Assembly: GCA_015061525.1 (NCBI GenBank)
Contig: SUWK01000007.1
Span: 1 to 62,274, forward strand
Origin: Lentisphaerota bacterium
GTDB lineage: Bacteria > Verrucomicrobiota > Lentisphaeria > Victivallales > Victivallaceae
Reading direction: 5' to 3'
DNA length: 62,274 bases
The notes beneath the pieces are model-generated. The model was not told where the DNA came from. It saw nothing but the letters and a program-made list of their open reading frames with translations, and ran no database searches. The stretch's first letter is position 1, and each line of letters begins with the position of its first letter. Of this stretch, positions 55,059 through 62,025 are shown one piece after another. The position numbers were made by a program, and so were the translations under genes.

Positions 55059-55247
55059 AAAAGGTGAGCAACAGCCTTTTTCTATTGTTTGATTTGTAAC
55101 ATCCAGTTCATTGCGCCGTAATTTATTACTCAATCCCGAATCAATCTCATCAAGCGTACTGTAATCTTTTTTCTCAAGCGCATCAATCACCATCAGTGCA
55201 GTAGTTCTGGCGCACCCCCATTCCGCTTTCTTTACGATGCGACATTC
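55032..55247 (-). pseudogene. Remnant ORF without a good start, unknown family
   Basis: An open frame of about 71 codons reads RIVKKAEWGCARTTALMVID and then ALEKKDYSTLDEIDSGLSNK. It looks like real protein sequence but has no plausible start with a Shine-Dalgarno, a stop just upstream, and it runs through a hairpin at its end. It is probably the 3' scrap of a lost gene. I do not recognise the family. Of the surrounding gap, 55248-55367 shows nothing else. Confidence 0.3.
55040..55081 (+). repeat. Hairpin resembling an IS end or terminator
   Basis: GGCTGTTGC (55040-55048) pairs with GCAACAGCC (55068-55076), with an inner ACCT/AGGT stem and a T5 tract on the plus strand. No plus-strand gene precedes it. 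GGCTGTTGCAAAA-type ends occur on several IS families, so it may mark another insertion scar. Confidence 0.4.
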
Positions 55248-55367
55248 TCATTTCACATATCGCAAAACTTCATTCAACACAAAAATCGCAATTATAAAAC
55301 AAACAAAGAAAGTCACCAATAAACTGATACAACAGAAATATATTTCCGATCTTTGCCGCCATTGCTG

Positions 55368-55814
55368 TCAATTTTGAAACAAATTACCTTCTGCATCCTT
55401 ATCCACGGTGCAAACTTCTATTATCACCCAGATCCAAACTGCAACCAATGGCAGAACTAACCAACCGACAAGCAAAGAAATCAGCAACTGCGCCACACCG
55501 CGACCGCTATATCCGGCATAAAAATTATGAATCCCCAGACCACCCAGAAAAATACCGAGCAAAATATATGTTATCCGTTGTTTGGGCGCAACCGCTCCTG
55601 CTGCAGAGGAAAAATTATTTCCAGCAGGAACAATATTTACCCCTGAACCGGAAACAATATTGACTGCCGGTTTTGATTCATTTTTCATCTCGGTCACAAT
55701 ACGCAGAGCCGGATCGACGATCTCGCCGCAATAACGGCATTTTTTTGCAGAAACATTGATTTTTTCAGCACAAAACGGACATTGCACCATATTCACATTG
55801 TTTTCTTCAGACAT
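55368..55814 (-). CDS. Zinc-ribbon and TM2 domain membrane protein
   Basis: 148 aa. An N-terminal zinc ribbon with CPFC (12-15) and CRYC (26-29), a polar linker, then a TM2 domain (about 78-145) with two membrane helices and the hallmark GGLGIHNFYAGYSGRG between them. TM2 proteins are widespread and mostly uncharacterised. The start overlaps the end of the Lgt-like gene by 22 nt, so they are cotranslated. Third gene of the operon with the structured leader. Confidence 0.85.
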   Translation of the reverse strand: MSEENNVNMVQCPFCAEKINVSAKKCRYCGEIVDPALRIVTEMKNESKPAVNIVSGSGVNIVPAGNNFSSAAGAVAPKQRITYILLGIFLGGLGIHNFYAGYSGRGVAQLLISLLVGWLVLPLVAVWIWVIIEVCTVDKDAEGNLFQN

Positions 55815-56563
55815 AATTCTTTCTCCATTGATTTTATTTTACACAGCCACCACACACCTGTAATTCCCAATATCAAACTTATCCATTGAGACGGAGATAA
55901 AAAATTGGATAAAAAAATCCCGCGTTCATCATCTCTCAAAAATTCCAATACAAATCTGCCAGCCGGCATAAGAATCAAATACCACGCCCCGCGATGTTTG
56001 AAACGGATCAAGCCAAACAATATTATGAATACAACAAACAAATATGCGCTTTCATAAAGTTGTATTGGCACAAGCGGCGTTGCTCCGTGATGAATATAAG
56101 GAACGGAACCGGGTGGATAACTGACTCCCCATATTTTTGCCGGCCGGCCATAACAACATCCGCCCAAAAAACAACCGATCCTGCCCAAGGCTTGAGCAAA
56201 AGTAAACGACGGTAAAAATAAATTTAACAAATAAGCATATTTCAAACCGGATATCCGGGAATAGATCAAAAGAAAAAGCATCCCCCCGGTCAGCCATCCG
56301 AAAAATGTCAACCCATATCCAAACGGATTGACAAACAATGCATTCACACCTCCCCGGAAAACAGCATCAGCGATGTAACCGCCTGCAACACCAAATATAA
56401 AGACAAAGGGAATGGCGGACATCAACAAATTTTCCCGTTCTGCCGACACCCTCATTCCCTTTAACTGATTAAAAATCAAAAAAGCAGAAGCTAATATTCC
56501 CATCCCGGTAAAAAATGGAAACATCGCAATTTTTTGTCCCCAAAACTCAAGATAGCGAAACAT
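55793..56563 (-). CDS. Prolipoprotein diacylglyceryl transferase-like protein
   Basis: 256 aa with about seven membrane helices. The Lgt signature is present as ALGRIGCFLGGCCYGRP (125-141), and HGATPLVPIQLYES is the second conserved segment. Lgt moves diacylglycerol from phosphatidylglycerol to the lipobox cysteine of prelipoproteins. The GCF..GCCYG variant differs from E. coli GRIGNFING. Two lipoproteins are encoded 0.8-2 kb away in the same island, so a dedicated lipidation role is tempting but unproven. If the genome also has a chromosomal lgt, this is an accessory copy. Confidence 0.82.
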   Translation of the reverse strand: MFRYLEFWGQKIAMFPFFTGMGILASAFLIFNQLKGMRVSAERENLLMSAIPFVFIFGVAGGYIADAVFRGGVNALFVNPFGYGLTFFGWLTGGMLFLLIYSRISGLKYAYLLNLFLPSFTFAQALGRIGCFLGGCCYGRPAKIWGVSYPPGSVPYIHHGATPLVPIQLYESAYLFVVFIILFGLIRFKHRGAWYLILMPAGRFVLEFLRDDERGIFLSNFLSPSQWISLILGITGVWWLCKIKSMEKELCLKKTM

Positions 56564-56584
56564 AAATGCTCCTGCTCCGCAACA

Positions 56585-56992
56585 TCAATTAGCACGTTTT
56601 TTATTCAAAATTGAAACGATCCCGCTGGCAATATAAAGACCGCCGGTCGCAGTCCCCCAAAGCATACTGCCAAAACCGATAAAACCGTTTATCAGAATAA
56701 AAATACCTCCAAGCAGTACAATCAAACCGGTAACAAAAGAATTTTTGCTTTTTCCCATAAAAGAAAGAGCAAAGCAAAGAATACTCACTAATACAATAAA
56801 CCAGAAATATCCGGCAGAGCCACTGCCGTCACCGCCTGCGGATTCTTCCACGGCCACAGACACTCCTGCACAAATCATTGCACAAAAGGAGTTTGGAAGA
56901 CTGGTAATAAAACCGATCAGACCGCAAATCCACGCTGCATTTGATTTTTTCTTTTCGACATTGACCATTACCGTCACACCCGAGTTTTCCAT
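56585..56992 (-). CDS. Small membrane protein of unknown function (about four helices)
   Basis: 135 aa. A short polar N terminus, then hydrophobic segments near 22-48, 62-80, 85-105 and 110-128, the last two rich in glycine (VLLGGIFILINGFIGFG). An acidic, Gly/Ser-rich loop lies between helices 1 and 2. No family is recognised with confidence; DUF4064-like proteins have a similar look. AGGAG precedes the ATG. First gene of the operon with lgt and TM2. Confidence 0.7.
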   Translation of the reverse strand: MENSGVTVMVNVEKKKSNAAWICGLIGFITSLPNSFCAMICAGVSVAVEESAGGDGSGSAGYFWFIVLVSILCFALSFMGKSKNSFVTGLIVLLGGIFILINGFIGFGSMLWGTATGGLYIASGIVSILNKKRAN

Positions 56993-57060
56993 AATACTTC
57001 TCCTTTTTTTGTTTTATGGATTTTTCAATTTTCTCACCTCGAGAAAAAAGCCTCTTTGTA

Positions 57061-57223
57061 CCGGCACAAAAAAAAGATGCGCCGCCTTGGCTGTGTCAAT
57101 CGAGGGTACTTGCAAAACCCGGAACTCCACAACAGCAAAACCGCGCATCCATTATTCCCAGTATACGGGTATGGATACACTGATTCAAGCGTGCCGGAGT
57201 TCCAAATAAAAAAGGTTGCAAGT
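57061..57223 (-). promoter_or_regulatory. Structured leader with alternative hairpins (riboswitch or attenuator candidate)
   Basis: Between the promoter at 57316-57344 and the ATG at 56992 lies a leader of about 317 nt. Fold 1 (antiterminator-like, minus-strand sense): 57216-57223 with 57108-57115 (ACTTGCAA) plus GGAACTCC, 57196-57203 with 57121-57128, enclosing an ATCCAT/ATGGAT hairpin. Fold 2 (terminator-like): GATGCGC 57133-57139 with 57076-57082, followed by T8, and an outer CCGGCAC 57191-57197 with 57061-57067. Segments of the two folds cross and overlap, so they exclude each other. Confidence 0.5.
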
Positions 57224-57315
57224 TTTTCGATCAGAACAGCACTTTTTTCAGTTTTAAGATGTCAAATTTATTTTTTTAACTGCTTTTAAAACCTCCTTTC
57301 AAAGCTATTTGTAAT

Positions 57316-57344
57316 AATATAGTTCTCAAAAAGTATTTTGTCAA
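57316..57344 (-). promoter_or_regulatory. Promoter of the membrane protein-Lgt-TM2 operon
   Basis: On the minus strand TTGACA (57339-57344), 17 nt, TATATT (57316-57321). Identical hexamers and spacing to the strong promoter at 30288-30316. Confidence 0.7.
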
Positions 57345-57552
57345 ACAGTTTTTTGACATCAATTAGTTTTGCATTGCGTGTTTTTATGAGTTAAGCTTTC
57401 CCCCGGATCAACACACTTATTCTTTGAGTATATAATCGGAAAAACATCCGGCAATATGACATGAAAATCAAATATTTTCAGAAAATTTTTATTCTGCTTG
57501 ATTTTATTCCTGATCACATGTATATTGGATTGTCTGACAAATTATCCGGATC
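57345..57552. other. AT-rich region upstream of the sigma factor gene
   Basis: No gene. A TATAAT near 57431-57436 with a poor -35 (TCAACA) could start the sigma-kinase transcript; further downstream only AT-rich sequence is seen. If the sigma factor is autoregulated, its own promoter would lie here and need not look like a housekeeping one. Confidence 0.3.
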
Positions 57553-58143
57553 ATGATCATGTATACAACAAGAAGTACTCTTTTACATAAACTGCAAAAT
57601 AACGATTCCGTCGGATATCAGGAATTTTACACGGTCTACCGCAATCTCATCTACAGTACCGCATTGAAAAGCGGTGTCCCGGCAGCAGATACCGATGATA
57701 TTATTCAGGCTGTGATGCTTGGAATATTCAACAACGGCTCATTTCTTTATTCCAAGACAAAACACGGCCTTTTCCGCACTTATCTCGGCGGTGTAATCCA
57801 TCATAAAATCTGTGATTACTTCCGCAACTGCCCCCCTGCCCCGGAAAAAGCGGCTCCTGAAGAAAAGGCACGTGCTGATTTTGAAGAAATATTCAACGCA
57901 GAATACCGTTCAAATCTGCTTGAATTGGCCATTGATGAGTTGCGCCGGAAAGTTCAACCGGAAGTATTTGAAACTTTTGAACTTTGCTTCCGGCGCAATC
58001 TCTCTGATAAAGAGGTCGCCATGTTACTTAACGCCAAACCCAACACTGTCACCATCCGTAAAAAACGGTGTCTGGAAACTTTGCGCACAATCATCACCCA
58101 ACTGAAAACTGCCGATCCGGAACTTGATCTGCCAATATTATGA
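57553..58143 (+). CDS. ECF-type RNA polymerase sigma factor
   Basis: 196 aa. Region 2-like N terminus (GYQEFYTVYRNLIYSTALKS, ADTDDIIQAVMLGIF, then the FRTYLGGVIHHKICDYFR segment contacting -10 DNA) and region 4 helix-turn-helix (LSDKEVAMLLNAKPNTVTIRKKRCLETL). It lacks region 3, as in ECF sigmas. The gene overlaps the following kinase gene by 4 nt (ATGA). Sigma/kinase pairs like this are common in the PVC group, where the kinase is thought to control the sigma factor; here that is inference. Confidence 0.88.
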   Translation: MIMYTTRSTLLHKLQNNDSVGYQEFYTVYRNLIYSTALKSGVPAADTDDIIQAVMLGIFNNGSFLYSKTKHGLFRTYLGGVIHHKICDYFRNCPPAPEKAAPEEKARADFEEIFNAEYRSNLLELAIDELRRKVQPEVFETFELCFRRNLSDKEVAMLLNAKPNTVTIRKKRCLETLRTIITQLKTADPELDLPIL

Positions 58144-59477
58144 ATATCGATCACCTTGCCCCGCCGCCGGAATTGCCGGCCGGCTTGTCTATGATCTGCC
58201 GCATCGGTCTCGGAGGTGCCGGAGATATCTTTATGGTTCAGGATATTACCGGTAAATTCCTGGCCCTGAAATCGATCAATTCCAGATGGCAGCAAAAAGA
58301 ATTTGATGCTGTTTCCATTTTGCGCGATCTGCCGGCGCATCCGGCAGTCACTCAAATCTATCAAACCGGAAATCTGCCGGATGGCAATTTTTTCTACACC
58401 ATGGAACTGGCCGACAATGCAGGTTCAGAAAATTCATACCGCCCCGACACCCTGGCATACCGTATCGAATCTGACCGGATGACAACCGGAGAAATCCTGT
58501 CGATCATGCTGAATATTGCATATGGGATCCGCCACTTACATGATCATAACGTATTTCACGGAGATATCAAACCGGAAAATATTATTTTTATCAACGGTCA
58601 GGCAAAACTTTCCGACTTCGGCACACTTTCTGCCGACGGCAACTCCGGGACCGCCGGATTTATCCCCGCCGATCCGCAATCAGGATACGACAGGGATTGT
58701 TACGCTCTGGCCAAAACCCTTTATTGTGCATACAGCCGTAATGATGCCGCAAAATACCCTTCTCCACCGGAAACGATCAATCCCGGAGAATTTAAAATCA
58801 TCCGAAAACTTTATATCACCGGATGTGCCGATCATCCGAAAAAGAGATTTTCCTCAATAACAAATTTGATAAACTCTCTGGAGCTGGCGACCTCAAGATT
58901 TGAAAATCCGGAAAAAGTACCATACCGGATTTGGCAAATTTCCATTCCGGCAATCATAACTTTACTCATCGCCGGATTAACTGTTTTCTTTTTCACCGGC
59001 ACCCCAAAAAAACGCACTCTTTCAGAAAAATCCTTGATGACAACTCCTCCGGACAGTGCATCTCCGGACATCGATCAACGTGAATTAAATCTTGCCAGAA
59101 CTCTATTCAACAATACGTTGGACTATAATGGCGAAATTCCCGGATTACATCCCCGATTCCGGCAGATTTTTGAGGCGGTTTATCAAACCATGCCGGAAAA
59201 GCTGGATAATGATTTCAGTCGGCAATTCCGCTCTTTTTATCAGGATTACGAGTGCTTCACGCAACTGCGCGACCGTTTAAATTCCCCGGAGATCAGTGAC
59301 CGGGAATTTCTCCGGCTTTACAACAGCAGCAAGTATATGGAGTTATATTGCAATCTGCGCAACCGGAGTTACGAAATCCATACAGAACAAAACAGTAAAC
59401 CGATGAACCAAATAATCCGACTCTATTTTGCCAACCGGCTCAATACCCCCCCGCAAGACGAATCCCATGCAGAGTAA
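58140..59477 (+). CDS. Membrane-anchored Ser/Thr protein kinase (Hanks type)
   Basis: 445 aa. Kinase domain (about 15-255): glycine loop IGLGGAGDIF (22-31), Lys44 in LALKSI, catalytic HGDIKPENI with Asp142 (HGD rather than HRD), and SDFGTLS with DFG at 159-161. The C-lobe is short and the activation segment compact. One membrane helix (about 266-286) follows, then an outside domain of about 155 residues rich in aromatic and charged helices, presumably the sensor. It is coupled to the sigma factor gene. Its last 38 bp overlap the end of coaX on the other strand. Confidence 0.88.
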   Translation: MNIDHLAPPPELPAGLSMICRIGLGGAGDIFMVQDITGKFLALKSINSRWQQKEFDAVSILRDLPAHPAVTQIYQTGNLPDGNFFYTMELADNAGSENSYRPDTLAYRIESDRMTTGEILSIMLNIAYGIRHLHDHNVFHGDIKPENIIFINGQAKLSDFGTLSADGNSGTAGFIPADPQSGYDRDCYALAKTLYCAYSRNDAAKYPSPPETINPGEFKIIRKLYITGCADHPKKRFSSITNLINSLELATSRFENPEKVPYRIWQISIPAIITLLIAGLTVFFFTGTPKKRTLSEKSLMTTPPDSASPDIDQRELNLARTLFNNTLDYNGEIPGLHPRFRQIFEAVYQTMPEKLDNDFSRQFRSFYQDYECFTQLRDRLNSPEISDREFLRLYNSSKYMELYCNLRNRSYEIHTEQNSKPMNQIIRLYFANRLNTPPQDESHAE

Positions 59478-59933
59478 AAAATTCATCGGACAGAAAAGCT
59501 TCCGGAAATGACGGTGCAAAATATTTTCCATCTCCGCCGGTCAAAATCACCGTCAATGCCGGGTATATTTTCAGCAGCACCGACAACCACTCCCGAACCA
59601 CGCCAATTATTCCGGCATCAACTCCGAAACGTATTGCATCAACAGTATTGCGGCCAATTTTTTCCGGGATGTCAATTCCCAGCGGAATTTCCGGCAGCTG
59701 GGCAGTACCGGAAGCCAGAGCCTGACGCAGAAGTTTACGGCCGGGCGCGATCGCACCGCCGACAAAACGGTATTTTTCATCGATCACTTCCAAAGTGACC
59801 GCCGTACCGCAATCGATCACCGCCGCCGGAAGTTTATAAAATTCTGCCGCAGCGATCGCATTTGCCACCCGATCCGCCCCCAATGTCGTACCGTCTACCG
59901 GGGAAAAATCAACTTTAGAGTGATGATTAAGAG
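59440..59933 (-). pseudogene. coaX: Type III pantothenate kinase, 5'-truncated by the IS
   Basis: The open frame runs from the IS junction and reads KVDFSPVDGTTLGADRVANA, then AAVIDCGTAVTLEVID, FVGGAIAPGRKLLRQAL and VILTGGDGKYFAPSF, all in CoaX positions. The N-terminal third, with the DxGNT phosphate-binding motif, is missing; about 164 of 250 residues remain. The lost part is not on the other side of the IS, so the truncation happened before the island arrived here or by rearrangement. Not expected to be active. Confidence 0.85.
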
Positions 59934-60911
59934 CACTGCTGTCCGGTAAAAATTTCAGAGCAATAATGGGCTGAAAAGTTCCTCTTGGACTGGCAAATTC
60001 CAGTTTGGCGGCTTTTCAAGGATTTTTCGGTCAAGCGACAAGACTTCCAGCAATGATTGGTTTTGCATAAAGGTATCACGAATACGGTTTGTCAGCTTCG
60101 TCATCCCCAACTTGAACCCATGCAGAAATTTGAGATAGGCAATCAGCAGATAATGGATCATTGCCACCCAAATTTGCGACATTACAGCGTTTTCGCTTGT
60201 CCCGAGAAAGCTTTGGATTTTCAAATTCTGTTTGATCCATTTGAAAAAGAGTTCGATTTGCCATCTTTGTTTGTAAATATCTGCGATTGAATACGCTGCA
60301 ATGCGGAAATTGTTGGTAATAAACTGATAAGTTTTTCCGCTTTCTCCGTCCCGAAACTCAATCAGACGCAGTTCTCCCGGGTATTTCTTCACCGACTGAA
60401 AACCTGTGTACCAAATGATTTCATCCCGCAAAACACTAAGTTTTTTATTTGGTTCATGATGCTGTCCGAGAAATTCGTGGAGCGTATGCCATAACGCGAT
60501 CAAGGAGTTCTTCAAACAATGCTTTGAATATTTCCGGATTACGGCGGTTCATCGCTTCGGAAAGCGTGGATTTTGCCACGGCTTCTATGCCAAGGTGATA
60601 AAGCCGTTTGTGGTTGGCAAGCAGAGCGTTTTCAATTTCCCGCAAAGAATCCTTGCCGGAAATTTGAGCAAAGAGCAAGGTTAGAAATTGTTTCCATGCG
60701 GTGAAATGCTTACAGTATCGGTCTCCGCCTGACTTATTTTACGATTTTTTAAAACGATATCGGGGAATGAAGTTGAAAAGTTGAGAATAGATGCTATTGT
60801 AATACGCTGTTCGGGACTTTCGTGTTAAATATTAAAGATTTGAGCGTTTTTAATATATAACAAGTCCCGACAATTTCAATTAACTCCGGTAATTTTTACC
60901 GGACAGTAGTG
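59934..60911 (-). mobile_element. IS4-family element, internally deleted (978 bp)
   Basis: Left end CACTGCTGTCCGGTAAAAAT at 59934, right end ATTTTTACCGGACAGTAGTG finishing at 60911. The left flank is GATTAAGAG and the right flank AACATATCA, so this IS alone has no target duplication. At 978 bp it is about 400 bp shorter than intact relatives with a DUF4372 plus DDE transposase. Of the rest, 60778-60890 and the gap 60987-61005 hold no gene. Confidence 0.85.
59955..60777 (-). pseudogene. IS4 transposase relic (nonsense codon, frameshift, internal deletion)
   Basis: The N-terminal part reads FIPRYRF, then a TAA at 60739-60741, then GGDRYCKHFTAWKQFLTLLF and DSLREIENALLANHKRLYHLG (DUF4372 type). 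The frame then changes near 60490 and resumes at QHHEPNKKLSVLRDEIIWYT, followed by the YREK motif in YKQRWQIELFFKWIKQ. Roughly 130 residues that should hold the first two catalytic aspartates are absent. It cannot make an active transposase, so movement would need an intact copy elsewhere. Confidence 0.88.
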
Positions 60912-60986
60912 AACATATCACATAAGTTGTGATTTGTCAACCAAGCCGGTACGGGTTTGATTTTTCACAACAATTGAGACAATAAT
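60912..60986 (+). mobile_element. Right half of the split MITE-like element
   Basis: Starts with the duplicated AACATATCA, continues CATAAGTTGTGATTTGTCAA as in 17448-17467, and ends GATTTTTCACAACAATTGAG then ACAATAAT like the right end before gltA. The middle is much shorter than in the 17374 copy (about 20 bp instead of 185 bp). It directly precedes the EamA gene. Confidence 0.78.
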
Positions 60987-61005
60987 AAACAGGGATCTTA
61001 CAGAA

Positions 61006-61920
61006 ATGATCGTTACTGCAGTTTTATTTACGCTGTTAAGCGGTTGTGCGATGGCTTCGGTTTACATGATCGTCAGCAGAATTGCCAGAGAACAGATATC
61101 ATTTTTTCAATTTTACACCGTCAGCAATCTGATTGCCGGATCAGCGGCATGGATGATATTTCCTGAATGGAGCATTGTTCCGGATATAAACTGGCTGCCG
61201 GTATTGCTGATGACCGGCGGCATAGCACTGGTAAATGTAATGTCGCAAGGGGCATTGGTCTGTGCATTCAAGTGGGGTCATAACGGCTTGACGGTAGCGA
61301 TCCGTAATTCGGCGTCGATGCTGTCGATGTTTTGGGGGATCTTGTTCCTGCATGAAAAGGTGAGTATCGTCAACTTTGCCGGAGCGGTGCTGATGATTTC
61401 GGCATTGGCGTTGATCGCGCTTTCCGGCAAAAAAGGGCCGGATGCCCCTAATTTGAAAAAATGGCTCCCGGCAGCGTTGTGTTCGATGCTGTTTTCCGGA
61501 GCGTATCAGATAATTTTGTCCGGTACGGCACTGCTGCCGGAAAACGTCCACAAAGCTGGTGTGCTGGTCCCCTGTCTGATGACGTTCTGCGGTATCGGCA
61601 ATTTTCTGGCATCTCTGGTGGAAAATAGAATCGCACCGCGACAGCAGAAATTCTGGCATTTCCCCAAAAAAGTCCTGCAAGTCATGGGATTTTGGGTATT
61701 TACGGCACTGGTGCAGTATTTTCTGCTGGTCAGGGCGTTGGCTTATATGCAGAAAGCCGGGATGTCCTCATTGGCATGGCCAATGCTGGTCGGTATCAAT
61801 GTCGGAACTTTTTCGTTGTTCTGCCGCTTAAAATGGAAAGAAAAATATAATCTTTCCACCATTATCGGCATGCTCGGCTGCATATCCGGCTTGATCCTGA
61901 TAATCTGGGGCCGTAAGTAA
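61006..61920 (+). CDS. EamA/DMT-family membrane transporter
   Basis: 304 aa with about ten hydrophobic helices in two repeated halves, typical of drug/metabolite transporter (EamA) proteins. Notable stretches are LFTLLSGCAMASVYMIVSRI, ASMLSMFWGILFLHEKVSIV (the conserved Glu after the fourth helix of the first repeat) and MLGCISGLILIIWG at the end. The substrate is unknown; members export amino acids, sugars or drugs. The composite transposon has moved it about 7 kb from the promoter-like site at 53869-53896. Confidence 0.85.
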   Translation: MIVTAVLFTLLSGCAMASVYMIVSRIAREQISFFQFYTVSNLIAGSAAWMIFPEWSIVPDINWLPVLLMTGGIALVNVMSQGALVCAFKWGHNGLTVAIRNSASMLSMFWGILFLHEKVSIVNFAGAVLMISALALIALSGKKGPDAPNLKKWLPAALCSMLFSGAYQIILSGTALLPENVHKAGVLVPCLMTFCGIGNFLASLVENRIAPRQQKFWHFPKKVLQVMGFWVFTALVQYFLLVRALAYMQKAGMSSLAWPMLVGINVGTFSLFCRLKWKEKYNLSTIIGMLGCISGLILIIWGRK

Positions 61921-61944
61921 CGGTGCTTTTCCCTGGCTTGGCGG

Positions 61945-61966
61945 ATACCGGTTATCAGGTATTTTT
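61945..61966 (+). terminator. Weak terminator after the EamA gene
   Basis: ATACC (61945-61949) pairs with GGTAT (61958-61962), followed by TTTT. The stem is only 5 bp, so termination may be partial. The rest of 61967-62025 shows nothing else. Confidence 0.35.
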
Positions 61967-62025
61967 ATATCAAAAACAGAACTTTTTCTGCCATAAAAAC
62001 CGATAAAACGGCATTTTTTTGTAAA

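Larger units (their letters stand above)
53905..60911. mobile_element. 7,007-bp composite-transposon-like island
   Basis: Bounded on the left by the mini-IS (53905-53966) and on the right by the dead IS4 (59934-60911). AACATATCA occurs directly outside both outer ends (53896-53904 and 60912-60920), a 9-bp duplication of the size made by IS4-family elements. Rejoining the flanks restores the MITE-like repeat known intact at 17374. The cargo is AT-richer than the rest of the window. Genes inside: two lipoproteins, TM2 protein, Lgt-like enzyme, small membrane protein, ECF sigma, Ser/Thr kinase and a 5'-truncated coaX. Confidence 0.8.

Noticed and set aside
57061-57223. Integron attC site or IS end
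   Set aside because: The nested pairings suggested an attC-like palindrome, but no GTTRRRY/RYYYAAC core pair is found and no integrase or cassette array is nearby. A leader RNA fits better given the promoter and gene positions.
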